DNA of 64,000 nucleotides from JAKAXS01 sp041940525. Lineage in GTDB: Bacteria; Pseudomonadota; Alphaproteobacteria; Rhizobiales; Hyphomicrobiaceae. Location of the stretch: positions 55,320 through 119,319 of the forward strand of contig JBGTSB010000003.1 in the NCBI GenBank assembly GCA_041940525.1, given 5' to 3'. This document shows, piece after piece, positions 8,901 to 16,637 of the stretch. The position numbers and the translations under genes are program-made. Position 1 is the first letter of the stretch. Each line of letters starts with the position of its first letter. The notes under the pieces are model-generated. The model ran no database searches and was not told where the DNA came from. It worked only from the letters and a program-made list of their open reading frames with translations.

Positions 8901-9829
8901 CAGTTGATATGTGGCAAAAGGCCGGGCTTGGCGGTGGTCAGGATCGTAGCGCCGGCTTCATCACCGATGCGCTCGGCATCCTCTTTGGCGCCAAACCCCG
9001 TCGTTGCGCATTCGTCGGATCCGTCCGGCGCCAGGATGCTGCCGGAAAACTTGAGTTCCCCTTCCGAAATCTGAGCCAAGCCGGCAATCGGTGTGCGGCA
9101 AGAACCCTCAAGCCTCTCTAAAAACGCACGCTCTGCGGCGACGCAATAGGCGGTATTCTCGTGGTTTAAGGGCGCGATGGCCGTGCGGACAGTCTCGTCA
9201 TCTTCGCGCATCTCAATACCGATCGCGCCTTGCGCGACAGCTGGCAACATCACGTCGACCGGCATAGCCGCTGTGATGTGCTCGGCCATTCCAAGCCGGT
9301 TCAGGCCCGCGCAGGCGAGGAAGGTCGCGTCAGCAACGCCCTCTTCGAGCTTTCGCAAACGCGTCTGCACATTGCCGCGAAAGCCGACGACCTCAAGGTC
9401 GGGACGCGCGCGTCTAACTTGCGCTGCACGCCGCAGTGATGACGTGCCAACCTTGGCACCGGCCGGAAGCGCCGCCAGCGCCGCGTAGCTGCGGCTGATG
9501 AAGGCATCCCGCACGTCCTCCCGTTCGAGAACCGCGCCAATCTTCAACCCGTCGGGCAGGACCGTTTGCACGTCTTTCATGGAATGCACGGCTATATCGA
9601 TTGCCTTGCTGAAGAGAGCTTCTTCGATTTCTTTGGTAAACAGCCCCTTGCCGCCTATCTCGGCCAGCGGCCGGTCAAGCACCATATCGCCGGTCGTCTT
9701 GATGACGACGATCGGATAGTCTTCCTCTCCACCCCCGTTCACGGCTATCAGCCTCCGGCGCACCTCGTGAGCCTGAGCCAGCGCCAGGGGAGAGCCCCGT
9801 GTGCCAATGCGGATGGGTAGTCCTTGCAA
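8900..9829 (-). CDS. hemC: Hydroxymethylbilane synthase (porphobilinogen deaminase)
   Basis: 309 residues. It contains RIGTRGSPLALAQ at the N-terminus, GGKGLFTKEIE, the catalytic-Asp region IAVHSMKDV, and the dipyrromethane cofactor cysteine in LEGSCRTPI (about Cys244). It joins four porphobilinogen molecules into hydroxymethylbilane. I chose a TTG start at 9829, which has GAGG nine bases upstream and gives the usual short leader. A TTG at 9844 is in frame but has no binding site; no in-frame ATG fits. It is divergent from tsaD, with under 90 bases between, so both promoters must lie in that gap. Confidence 0.95.
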   Translation of the reverse strand: MQGLPIRIGTRGSPLALAQAHEVRRRLIAVNGGGEEDYPIVVIKTTGDMVLDRPLAEIGGKGLFTKEIEEALFSKAIDIAVHSMKDVQTVLPDGLKIGAVLEREDVRDAFISRSYAALAALPAGAKVGTSSLRRAAQVRRARPDLEVVGFRGNVQTRLRKLEEGVADATFLACAGLNRLGMAEHITAAMPVDVMLPAVAQGAIGIEMREDDETVRTAIAPLNHENTAYCVAAERAFLERLEGSCRTPIAGLAQISEGELKFSGSILAPDGSDECATTGFGAKEDAERIGDEAGATILTTAKPGLLPHIN

Positions 9830-9913
9830 GCGTTCGATCCTCAATGCTAGGCCAGCGATGAAAGACGGACTGCACGCTTTACTGCATCAGCCCCGTAAGT
9901 CAAAGCAATCGCC

Positions 9914-11029
9914 ATGCAATCGACCAATAGTGATCCGGAAAATGCTCAGCGCGGCGGCCGCATTGCCGTCCTCGGCATCGAGACGAGCTGTGATGAAACC
10001 GCAGCCAGCGTGGTCGTGCGCAATGGCGATGGTAAAGGCGAAATCCTGTCCAACATCGTCCGATCCCAATGGCAAGAGCACGGGCCGTTTGGCGGGGTCG
10101 TTCCGGAAATTGCCGCCCGCGCCCACGCCGAGTGTCTGGATGAGATCATCAAGGAAGCCATGCTCTCGTCTGGCCTGAGTTTCGAGGATCTGGATGGTGT
10201 TGCGGCAACGGCCGGGCCTGGCTTGAATAGCGGACTGATTGTGGGGCTGATCTCGGGCAAGGCGATCGCGCTAGCGCACAGCAAACCGCTCATGGCAATC
10301 AATCATTTGGAAGCGCATGCCCTCACGGTTGGACTAACGGAACAGCTTCAGCCGCCCTATCTGCTGTTGCTGATTTCCGGCGGCCACACGCAACTTCTGG
10401 CAGTCAACGGTGTCGGCACTTACGAACGGTTAGGCACCACGATCGACGACGCCTTGGGTGAAGCGTTCGACAAGACGGCCAAGCTGCTTGGCCTTGAAAT
10501 GCCAGGCGGTCCATCCGTCGAAGCCGCCGCCCGCAAAGGTAATCCTAAGCGCTTTGCATTCCCACGGCCAATGGCCGGCCGTCCCGAACTGCACTTTTCC
10601 TTTGCAGGACTGAAAACGGCTGTCCGTCAAAAGGCGACAGCGCTTCAACCTCTGAGCCATCAGGACATCGCCGACATTTGCGCGTCCTTCCAAGCAGCCG
10701 TCGCGGGAAGCCTGGCGGACCGTTTGCAAGGTGCGCTGAAACTATTGCAAGAGCGCGGCAGCGCAGCCGCTCGCCATCTTGTCGTTGCCGGTGGCGTCGC
10801 AGCCAATCAAACCCTGGCGCAGCTGATCCGAAACACGACCGAAGCACACGGCTGCAAGCTCTCGATCCCGCCGGCATCTCTATGTGGAGACAACGCCGCC
10901 ATGATCGCCTGGGCTGGCGCTGAACGGCTGCGGCTTGGCCTGACGGACGGGTTGGATTTCGCCGCGAGGCCACGTTGGCCGCTCGACGAGAAAGCACCGC
11001 CCGCCAGCGGTGCCGGCGTCAAAGCCTAG
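9914..11029 (+). CDS. tsaD: tRNA N6-adenosine threonylcarbamoyltransferase
   Basis: 371 residues. The ASKHA-fold N-terminus GIETSCDETAASVVV and the metal-binding pair His131/His135 in NHLEAH are present, with GGVAANQTL near the C-terminus. With TsaB, TsaE and TsaC it makes t6A37 in ANN-decoding tRNAs; tsaB is in this window at 55.3 kb. Placement opposite hemC is typical of Hyphomicrobiales. Its TAG stop shares the palindrome CTAG with the stop of the convergent dioxygenase gene. Confidence 0.95.
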   Translation: MQSTNSDPENAQRGGRIAVLGIETSCDETAASVVVRNGDGKGEILSNIVRSQWQEHGPFGGVVPEIAARAHAECLDEIIKEAMLSSGLSFEDLDGVAATAGPGLNSGLIVGLISGKAIALAHSKPLMAINHLEAHALTVGLTEQLQPPYLLLLISGGHTQLLAVNGVGTYERLGTTIDDALGEAFDKTAKLLGLEMPGGPSVEAAARKGNPKRFAFPRPMAGRPELHFSFAGLKTAVRQKATALQPLSHQDIADICASFQAAVAGSLADRLQGALKLLQERGSAAARHLVVAGGVAANQTLAQLIRNTTEAHGCKLSIPPASLCGDNAAMIAWAGAERLRLGLTDGLDFAARPRWPLDEKAPPASGAGVKA

Positions 11030-11688
11030 CTCAGCACGATGTTGAAAGTGCCTGCCAACGCGCCCTCTTCCAGCCGGTCGGCCTCTTCCAGCTTTACAAG
11101 AACGCTGTCTCGCTCCTTTTGCGGGAGGCTGTTCAAGATTCCATCGCGAGCATTTCCGGGATCACCCGCGACATACATCTGCGTTATCAGCGTCTCACGC
11201 TCGGGTGCTTCGACCTTAAAATGGATATGTGGCGTCCGCCCAGGATACGCGACGGGCCGGATTGTGCGGAAGCTGTAGTTGCCCTGGGCATCCGTCACGT
11301 AGTGCCCACGGCTCTGGAAGCCGGGATCAACGTCACGCTTTGAAAACCAGCTGCGGTCTCGAGGGTGCCGGTAAACCCCGTTGTTGTCGCACTGCCAGAT
11401 CTCAACGCGCGCATTGCGGATCGGATGACCCGACGCATCAAGCACCTGACCGGTTACGTGAGTGATCTTGCCAAGTGCTCTTGCGGCCTCTCCCCGTACC
11501 TGCACCAAGTCGTTGTCAATATCGCCAGACCAGTCGACAGGATAGAATGGTCCTTCCGTTTGCTGTGGTGTCGCCGTTAGCGCATCGTTGGCGCGTAGCA
11601 ATTTATGACCAAGCGGAAGAGCTGCCGCGGTAACCAACCCGCGAACGACCGTACGGCGTCCAATCCAAGGTGTCTTGGTATTGCTCAT
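11026..11688 (-). CDS. Tat-exported intradiol ring-cleavage dioxygenase
   Basis: 220 residues. A twin-arginine leader (GRRTVVRGL then a hydrophobic AAALPLG stretch, residues 10-30) points to Tat export as a folded metalloprotein. The intradiol dioxygenase core follows: TEGPFYP, NARVEIWQCDNNGVY with one Tyr ligand, then YPGRTPHIHFKV with the second Tyr and two His ligands of non-heme Fe(III). All four ligands are visible. Family enzymes cleave catechols or protocatechuate between the hydroxyls, but exported single-domain forms are poorly studied and the substrate is unknown. No other aromatic-degradation gene is nearby. It overlaps the tsaD stop by four bases. Confidence 0.87.
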   Translation of the reverse strand: MSNTKTPWIGRRTVVRGLVTAAALPLGHKLLRANDALTATPQQTEGPFYPVDWSGDIDNDLVQVRGEAARALGKITHVTGQVLDASGHPIRNARVEIWQCDNNGVYRHPRDRSWFSKRDVDPGFQSRGHYVTDAQGNYSFRTIRPVAYPGRTPHIHFKVEAPERETLITQMYVAGDPGNARDGILNSLPQKERDSVLVKLEEADRLEEGALAGTFNIVLS

Positions 11689-11761
11689 AATGAAGCCCCT
11701 TTGCGTACGCCATGATATGAATGTCTCCTAAACGAACCAACCGGCGAAAATCCGTCTCTAC

Positions 11762-12397
11762 ATGTCTCATCCATCAGCAGCGCAAACTCACGTCGCCGGC
11801 GTCATTCTGGCCGGCGGCGGCTCGACGCGCATGGGCGGCGGCGACAAGGGTCTGATATCGCTGAACGAAAGCACCATGCTCGACCATGTGATCAGCCGGC
11901 TGAAGCCGCAAGTCAGCCAGCTGATCATAAACGCCAATGGCGAGCCAGACCGGTTTGCGCGGTTTGGCGTCCCGGTCGTTCCAGACGGAGTGCATGCTGG
12001 GCAAGGCCCGCTATCAGGCGTTCTCGCCGGGCTGGATTGGGCAAGCCGCGATCCCAGCCTGTCAGCGATTGTAACCGTGGCGTCGGACACACCCTTCTTG
12101 CCGGATGACTTGGTCGCGAGACTGCTCGAAGCTAATAAACCGTTCGCCGTCGCTGCATCGCAGGGCCGGGTCCATCCAACGATCGGGCTTTGGCCCTTGA
12201 CCATGGCGGGCCCAATCGAAACGGAATTGTCGGATGGCAAGAGACAGGCGCAAGCCTTCGTGCGCGACCATGGTGCTGCCACTGTGAACTTTGGCGTAAG
12301 CAACGAGAACGGCCACCAAGTCGACCCATTCTTCAACGCCAACACGCCGGAAGATCTGGACTGGGCGCGCCGCATATTGCAAACATCGGCGCCATGA
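11762..12397 (+). CDS. mobA: Molybdenum cofactor guanylyltransferase
   Basis: 211 residues. The nucleotidyltransferase motif GVILAGGGSTRMGGGDKGL is at residues 13-31, and the TVASDTPFLPDDL metal/nucleotide region follows. It transfers GMP to molybdenum cofactor, giving the bis-MGD form used by DMSO-reductase-family enzymes such as formate dehydrogenase. The stop overlaps the mobB start (ATGA), and mobB overlaps the next gene in the same way. moaA lies 6 kb downstream. Confidence 0.92.
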   Translation: MSHPSAAQTHVAGVILAGGGSTRMGGGDKGLISLNESTMLDHVISRLKPQVSQLIINANGEPDRFARFGVPVVPDGVHAGQGPLSGVLAGLDWASRDPSLSAIVTVASDTPFLPDDLVARLLEANKPFAVAASQGRVHPTIGLWPLTMAGPIETELSDGKRQAQAFVRDHGAATVNFGVSNENGHQVDPFFNANTPEDLDWARRILQTSAP

Positions 12398-12909
12398 CAA
12401 AACCTCCCGTCATCGGTGTCGCCGGTTGGAAAAATTCGGGCAAGACGACGCTCACCGTGAAGCTTGTAGAAGCGTTCGCAGCTCGTGGCCTCAAAGTGGC
12501 AACGATCAAACACGCACATCACAGCTTTCAAATTGACGAGGGCGAGACCGACAGCGCCCGGCACCGCCGCGCAGGCGCCAGCGAAGTGGCGATTGTATCG
12601 GGCGGGCGCTGGGCCATCGTCCATGAACTGCGTGACGAGCCAGAACCAAGCTTTAGCGATATGCTGGACCGGCTATCGCCTGTTGATCTCGTGATCGCCG
12701 AAGGCTTCAAGCGCGAGCCTATCTCGAAGGTTGAGGTGCGCCGTTCCGAAAGTAAATCAAAGGAGCCGCTTGCGGCCTCCGATCCGAACATCATCGCGAT
12801 CGCTACGGATCACGAGACCGATGGCGGAACGCTACCTGTATTTGCGCTCGACGATATAGATGGCATCGCCAAACTCATCGCACAGCATTTGGGATTGCAC
12901 CTCTCATGA
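12394..12909 (+). CDS. mobB: Molybdopterin-guanine dinucleotide biosynthesis protein MobB
   Basis: 171 residues. The P-loop GWKNSGKTTL is at 11-20, with the MobB-typical ATIKHAHHSF, DTDSARHRRAGA-like and LVIAEGFKREPISKVEV segments after it. It is a GTP-binding partner of MobA. The start is set by the 4-base ATGA overlap with mobA; a longer open frame upstream is only read-through in another frame of mobA. Its own stop overlaps the following start by ATGA, which makes a tightly coupled three-gene operon. Confidence 0.92.
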   Translation: MTKPPVIGVAGWKNSGKTTLTVKLVEAFAARGLKVATIKHAHHSFQIDEGETDSARHRRAGASEVAIVSGGRWAIVHELRDEPEPSFSDMLDRLSPVDLVIAEGFKREPISKVEVRRSESKSKEPLAASDPNIIAIATDHETDGGTLPVFALDDIDGIAKLIAQHLGLHLS

Positions 12910-13661
12910 CGCCAAGAACGCCAGCGATCCTGCTGATCTTCACCATGGCCTGCTTTGCTTTCGCCGGACCCGCCACTGCGCAGGATCCCAAAGTACCACC
13001 AGCAGATGATCCCGGCGGCATCGCGATCGGACTAACCGGAGCAGGCGTCGACTACACGGACCCGGAGATCGCGACTGGGCTGGCCAGGGACGGTGAAGGC
13101 AACATCGTCGGCTGGGACTTTGTCGACAACGACATCTTTCCCTATTCGGCTGACGCCGGTTCCAACGGCCATGCCAAACTGATGCTGAGCCACGCGGGCG
13201 TTGAGGTCGTTCCATTCCGCATCGCCGAGCCGAACCATGTCGCCATGGCGGCAGCGTTCCTGTCTCAGACGCCAGCCGGCATTTTGGTTGTCACGGCTTC
13301 AAGCAAAGAACAGAAGGATTGGGAGCTGTTCGCCGCCGCTGCCAACCGGTTTCCGCATCTGTTGTTCCTCGTGCCCGCCGGCGGCAAGGACGGGGACTTT
13401 CCCGCCGCTTTCAGTTTACCCAACGTCTTGGCGGTTGCCGCCCGTCCTGCGGACACCTCAATCGCAGACCTGGCTTACATCTCACCGCAGGGCCCTGAGA
13501 CGAGTGACGTAGAAGCCGCCATCGGCCTCGCAGCGGCCCTGGCGCTATCGTGCGAAGCGGGTGGAAAAACGAACGGGGCAGATCGCAAAACCAGGATCTT
13601 GGAGCAGCACACCACGCGCGAAGCCAGCCAGCGTCTGCCGGTGTTCAAGCCGTGCGGCTGA
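12906..13661 (+). CDS. Secreted subtilase-like protein with degenerate active site
   Basis: 251 residues with a Sec signal peptide (about 1-25, cleavage near ATA-QD). The subtilisin landmarks align without gaps. LTGAGVDYTDPEI corresponds to the catalytic-Asp segment, but Gly45 replaces Asp. SNGHAKL keeps the His (His89) but loses the GTH that follows. PAGGKDG corresponds to the oxyanion AGN segment, with Gly160 in place of Asn. PETSDVEAAIGLAAAL corresponds to the catalytic-Ser helix with Ser200 kept. Peptidase activity is therefore unlikely. It is translationally coupled to mobB (ATGA) and convergent with ftsX. A role as a periplasmic binding or inhibitor domain is possible but unproved. Confidence 0.7.
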   Translation: MTPRTPAILLIFTMACFAFAGPATAQDPKVPPADDPGGIAIGLTGAGVDYTDPEIATGLARDGEGNIVGWDFVDNDIFPYSADAGSNGHAKLMLSHAGVEVVPFRIAEPNHVAMAAAFLSQTPAGILVVTASSKEQKDWELFAAAANRFPHLLFLVPAGGKDGDFPAAFSLPNVLAVAARPADTSIADLAYISPQGPETSDVEAAIGLAAALALSCEAGGKTNGADRKTRILEQHTTREASQRLPVFKPCG

Positions 13662-13664
13662 CCC

Positions 13665-14789
13665 TCACGCTTTTGAGTGCAAGATCCGGTAGACGCCGAA
13701 CCGCGATGTCAGCATGCACAACGCGGCGATCACAATGACCACGATGCCGAGCAGAATGTAGCCCGCCAGATCTAGAGATCCCGTGCCTATCAAACGCTGG
13801 ATCTCCGCCAGGGTCACGGCGCCGCCGCCGACAAGACCCAAGATCGTCGGCAGCACCAAAAAGGTCAGCATCGCACAAACCGCGCCAACCAAACCGGCGC
13901 GAATACCAAGGCTGAGGAAGTGCTTTTCGAATTCGCGCGCGATGAAGCGGTCCGTCGCTCCAACGAAGTGCAACACCTCCACAATTTCGCGGTTGGAGGC
14001 CAAGGCGCTGCGTGTGGCTGAAACGATCACGGCGGTTGTCGCCGCCGCCACCAGCAACAAGATGCCCAGCCCGCCAAGCGCGAAGCCGTGCGTCACCGTG
14101 CGGATCTGCCGTTGCCAGCTGCGATGGTCGTCGAGCGTCACACCCTGGAACTGGCCATCTAGTGAAGCCCTCACGGCATCAAGATCCGGCGGCGAATAAG
14201 GATCGACCTGCAACGCGATGAGGCGCGGAACAGGAAGGCTCTTCAGAACTTCGATATCGCCAAGCCAAGGTTCGAGCAGCTTGCCGCTCTCTTTGATGCT
14301 GAGAATCCGGACTGCGGTCACGCCGCGCTCTTTCCGCAGGTAGCTCGCAACGCTGTCGATTAACGGTTGCGCGTCACCGCTATCGGGTGGCTCAACCTGA
14401 ACTGTAACCTCGCTGGCAATGTCCTGGAGCCAAGCGTCCGCCGAGCGGTGGATCATGAACACCGCACCAGCCGTCAGACAGGCGAGAAAACACATGATCG
14501 AGATCACAAGCGTGAGCGAACCACCGGCAACAGAGCCGGGCGGAACGATCGCGACGTTCATCAGCTCATGGGCGGACGGCTGCTTCTTGCGCTTGCCCAT
14601 ACGCGATGGCGCCTGTGTCGGCTCCTCGCGAACGAAGTCACCCGTGTGGCTCAGCGGATCGAATTCCGCGCCCGGCCGGCCGGTTTGCGTCGGCGGCACG
14701 TCGAAATCCGGATAAGCCTCTGGCTCCGTGCGCAATCGAGCGCCGCGTTGGGCGGCCCAGCGTGCATCCTTGTCATACGATCCTGACAT
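13665..14789 (-). CDS. ftsX: Cell division protein FtsX
   Basis: 374 residues. A hydrophilic cytoplasmic N-terminus of about 85 residues precedes membrane segment 1 (about 88-112). A periplasmic domain (about 115-230) and three more membrane segments (about 235-370) follow, the FtsX/MacB-type permease topology. With FtsE it controls peptidoglycan hydrolases at the division site. The gene starts inside the end of ftsE (17-base overlap), so the two are coupled. The N-terminal extension is longer than in E. coli FtsX, but long leaders are common in alphaproteobacteria. Confidence 0.9.
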   Translation of the reverse strand: MSGSYDKDARWAAQRGARLRTEPEAYPDFDVPPTQTGRPGAEFDPLSHTGDFVREEPTQAPSRMGKRKKQPSAHELMNVAIVPPGSVAGGSLTLVISIMCFLACLTAGAVFMIHRSADAWLQDIASEVTVQVEPPDSGDAQPLIDSVASYLRKERGVTAVRILSIKESGKLLEPWLGDIEVLKSLPVPRLIALQVDPYSPPDLDAVRASLDGQFQGVTLDDHRSWQRQIRTVTHGFALGGLGILLLVAAATTAVIVSATRSALASNREIVEVLHFVGATDRFIAREFEKHFLSLGIRAGLVGAVCAMLTFLVLPTILGLVGGGAVTLAEIQRLIGTGSLDLAGYILLGIVVIVIAALCMLTSRFGVYRILHSKA

Positions 14790-15435
14790 GGCCCTCGTGC
14801 AGCTCCAGCCGCGGCGCCTTGAACTGCCGCATCAATTGATGGTCATGGGTGGCGATAAGAACGGACGTTCCCAGCCGGTTAAGTTCGATGAACAGGCGCA
14901 ACAGCCGCCGTGCCATCTGCGGGTCGACGTTACCGGTCGGCTCGTCGGCAAGCAGAACTTCCGGTTTGCGGATCAATGCCCGGGCAATGGCCGCGCGCTG
15001 CTTTTCACCGCCTGAGAGCACGGACGGGTAGGCATGCATCCGGTCGCCTAATCCGACCCACTGAAGAAGATCGGTCACGTCTTCTTTATCGTCATGAATG
15101 TTGGCCCGCTTGTCGACAACGCGAAGCGGCAGCGCAACGTTCTGCCAGGTCGTCAAATGATCAAGCAGACGAAAGTCTTGGAACACGATGCCGACCCGGC
15201 GCCGCAGCTGGGCGCGCTTGGCCGGAGAAATGTGGCTGACATCCTGATTAAACATGTGCAGCTGGCCGCGCGTCGGATGCATGGACATGAACAGAAGCCG
15301 CAGAAGTGACGTTTTGCCCGCGCCCGATGGTCCGGTCAAAAAGTGGAACGAACCAGGCTTGAGATGAAAATTGACATCGGAAAGAACCTCCGGTCCCCGG
15401 TCATATCTTAGTCCGACATTCGTCAAGCGGATCAC
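14773..15435 (-). CDS. ftsE: Cell division ATP-binding protein FtsE
   Basis: 220 residues. Walker A GPSGAGKTS is at 35-43, the ABC signature is LSGGEKQRAAIA, Walker B is EVLLADEPTGNVD, and the H-loop is IATHDHQL. It is the ATPase of the FtsEX complex. The start at 15435 gives the usual family length. The 249 bases upstream, shared with the divergent hpt, must hold its promoter. Confidence 0.94.
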   Translation of the reverse strand: MIRLTNVGLRYDRGPEVLSDVNFHLKPGSFHFLTGPSGAGKTSLLRLLFMSMHPTRGQLHMFNQDVSHISPAKRAQLRRRVGIVFQDFRLLDHLTTWQNVALPLRVVDKRANIHDDKEDVTDLLQWVGLGDRMHAYPSVLSGGEKQRAAIARALIRKPEVLLADEPTGNVDPQMARRLLRLFIELNRLGTSVLIATHDHQLMRQFKAPRLELHEGHVRIV

Positions 15436-15684
15436 GTTGGCGTTCCAATAGTTGTTACGGCGTCATGCGAGACTTGCGCTCCCGGCTTCGCGCCCGTCTC
15501 CAAGATGCCCAGTTATGCGAAAAACTTGGACGCCGATCAATCTGTTAGGATTGTGGCAGGCTCGTGTGCAAGTTCACGATGAAGCGGCTAGGATAAGCGT
15601 GGGCGTCACTAAGCCGCTAAATCAGTCTGCCAAATCACGGGCCATCCGCCAAGACGGGCTGGGAAAGAATGAGAAAGGACTGCG
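15436..15684. other. Divergent intergenic region ftsE / hpt
   Basis: 249 bases between divergent starts. No open frame with coding character and no strong promoter consensus stand out by eye. The hpt side carries AAGGA just ahead of its ATG. Confidence 0.4.
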
Positions 15685-16239
15685 ATGGGCAAGGACGATG
15701 TGATTGAAAATGGCGGTTTGGAAGTCATCTTCTCGGCAGAGACAATTGCGGACCGGATTCAGCAGCTTGCGGAGGAGATTAAGGCGCGCGAGGTGGAAAG
15801 GCTGCTCGTCGTGGCCGTTCTCAAGGGGAGCTTTGTATTCGCTGCCGATCTGATCCGCGCAATGCACAGAGCCGGCATGGCACCGGAAGTTGATTTCCTA
15901 ACCCTGTCTAGCTATCGCCGGAGCACCGTTTCATCCGGAAAGGTCCAGATCCTACGGGATCTTGATCTCGGTGTTGAAGGCCGCAACGTCATGCTGATTG
16001 ACGATGTGCTTGATTCCGGCCGCACCTTGGCGTTCGCCAAAGACTTGATTGCAGCGCGTGGCGCCGCCGAAATTTACACCTGTGTTCTGCTGGACAAAAA
16101 ACTTCCGCGTGCCGTGCAAGTCGATGCGGATTTCTGTGCATTCGATTGCCCCGACGAGTTCGTCGTGGGCTACGGTATGGATGTCGCACACAGATACAGG
16201 GAACTGCCCTTCGTGGGCCGCGTCGTCTCGGGAGCTTGA
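15685..16239 (+). CDS. hpt: Hypoxanthine phosphoribosyltransferase
   Basis: 184 residues, normal length. The PRPP-binding signature VMLIDDVLDSGRT is at 102-114, and the early VVAVLKGSFVFAADL segment is also present. It salvages hypoxanthine (and guanine) to the nucleotide using PRPP. An AGGA site precedes the ATG. It is followed after 6 bases by cpdR, so both are probably on one mRNA. Confidence 0.93.
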   Translation: MGKDDVIENGGLEVIFSAETIADRIQQLAEEIKAREVERLLVVAVLKGSFVFAADLIRAMHRAGMAPEVDFLTLSSYRRSTVSSGKVQILRDLDLGVEGRNVMLIDDVLDSGRTLAFAKDLIAARGAAEIYTCVLLDKKLPRAVQVDADFCAFDCPDEFVVGYGMDVAHRYRELPFVGRVVSGA

Positions 16240-16245
16240 AAAACC

Positions 16246-16608
16246 ATGGCACGTATTCTTTTGGCGGATGACGACCAGACGACGCGAGACTTGGTTCAGC
16301 GTGCGCTCGAAAGCGAAGGGTTCAATGTCGATATCGCACAGGACGGTAGCGAAGCGTTGGACAGCCTAAAGGTAAATGGTTCCAATTTCGATGTGCTTGT
16401 GACCGATGTGAACATGCCGGGCATCGATGGAATTACGCTCGCCAAGCAGGCAGAAGAGATCGTGCCGGGCATTCGCGTTTTGATGATGTCGGGTTTTGCC
16501 GAGGAGTTGGAACGTGCCAAGGCGGCAGCCGGCGGCCGCGTCTCAGTATTGTCCAAGCCGTTCACGCTTGAACAAGTTCGCGGCGCGGTCCGAAGCCTAG
16601 TCGGATAA
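16246..16608 (+). CDS. cpdR: Single-domain response regulator CpdR
   Basis: 120 residues, a receiver domain only. Acidic pocket DDD at 8-10, phosphoacceptor Asp54 in LVTDVNMPGIDG, Ser/Thr near position 82 and Lys in LSKPF near 104. In Caulobacter and Rhizobiales the unphosphorylated form recruits ClpXP to destroy cell-cycle substrates. Sequence (MARILLADDD start, VNMPGIDGI) and the hpt neighbour match CpdR. No ClpXP or CckA gene is in this window. Confidence 0.88.
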   Translation: MARILLADDDQTTRDLVQRALESEGFNVDIAQDGSEALDSLKVNGSNFDVLVTDVNMPGIDGITLAKQAEEIVPGIRVLMMSGFAEELERAKAAAGGRVSVLSKPFTLEQVRGAVRSLVG

Positions 16609-16637
16609 TCCGCGCCGCGAAGTCTTTGCGTCAGGGC

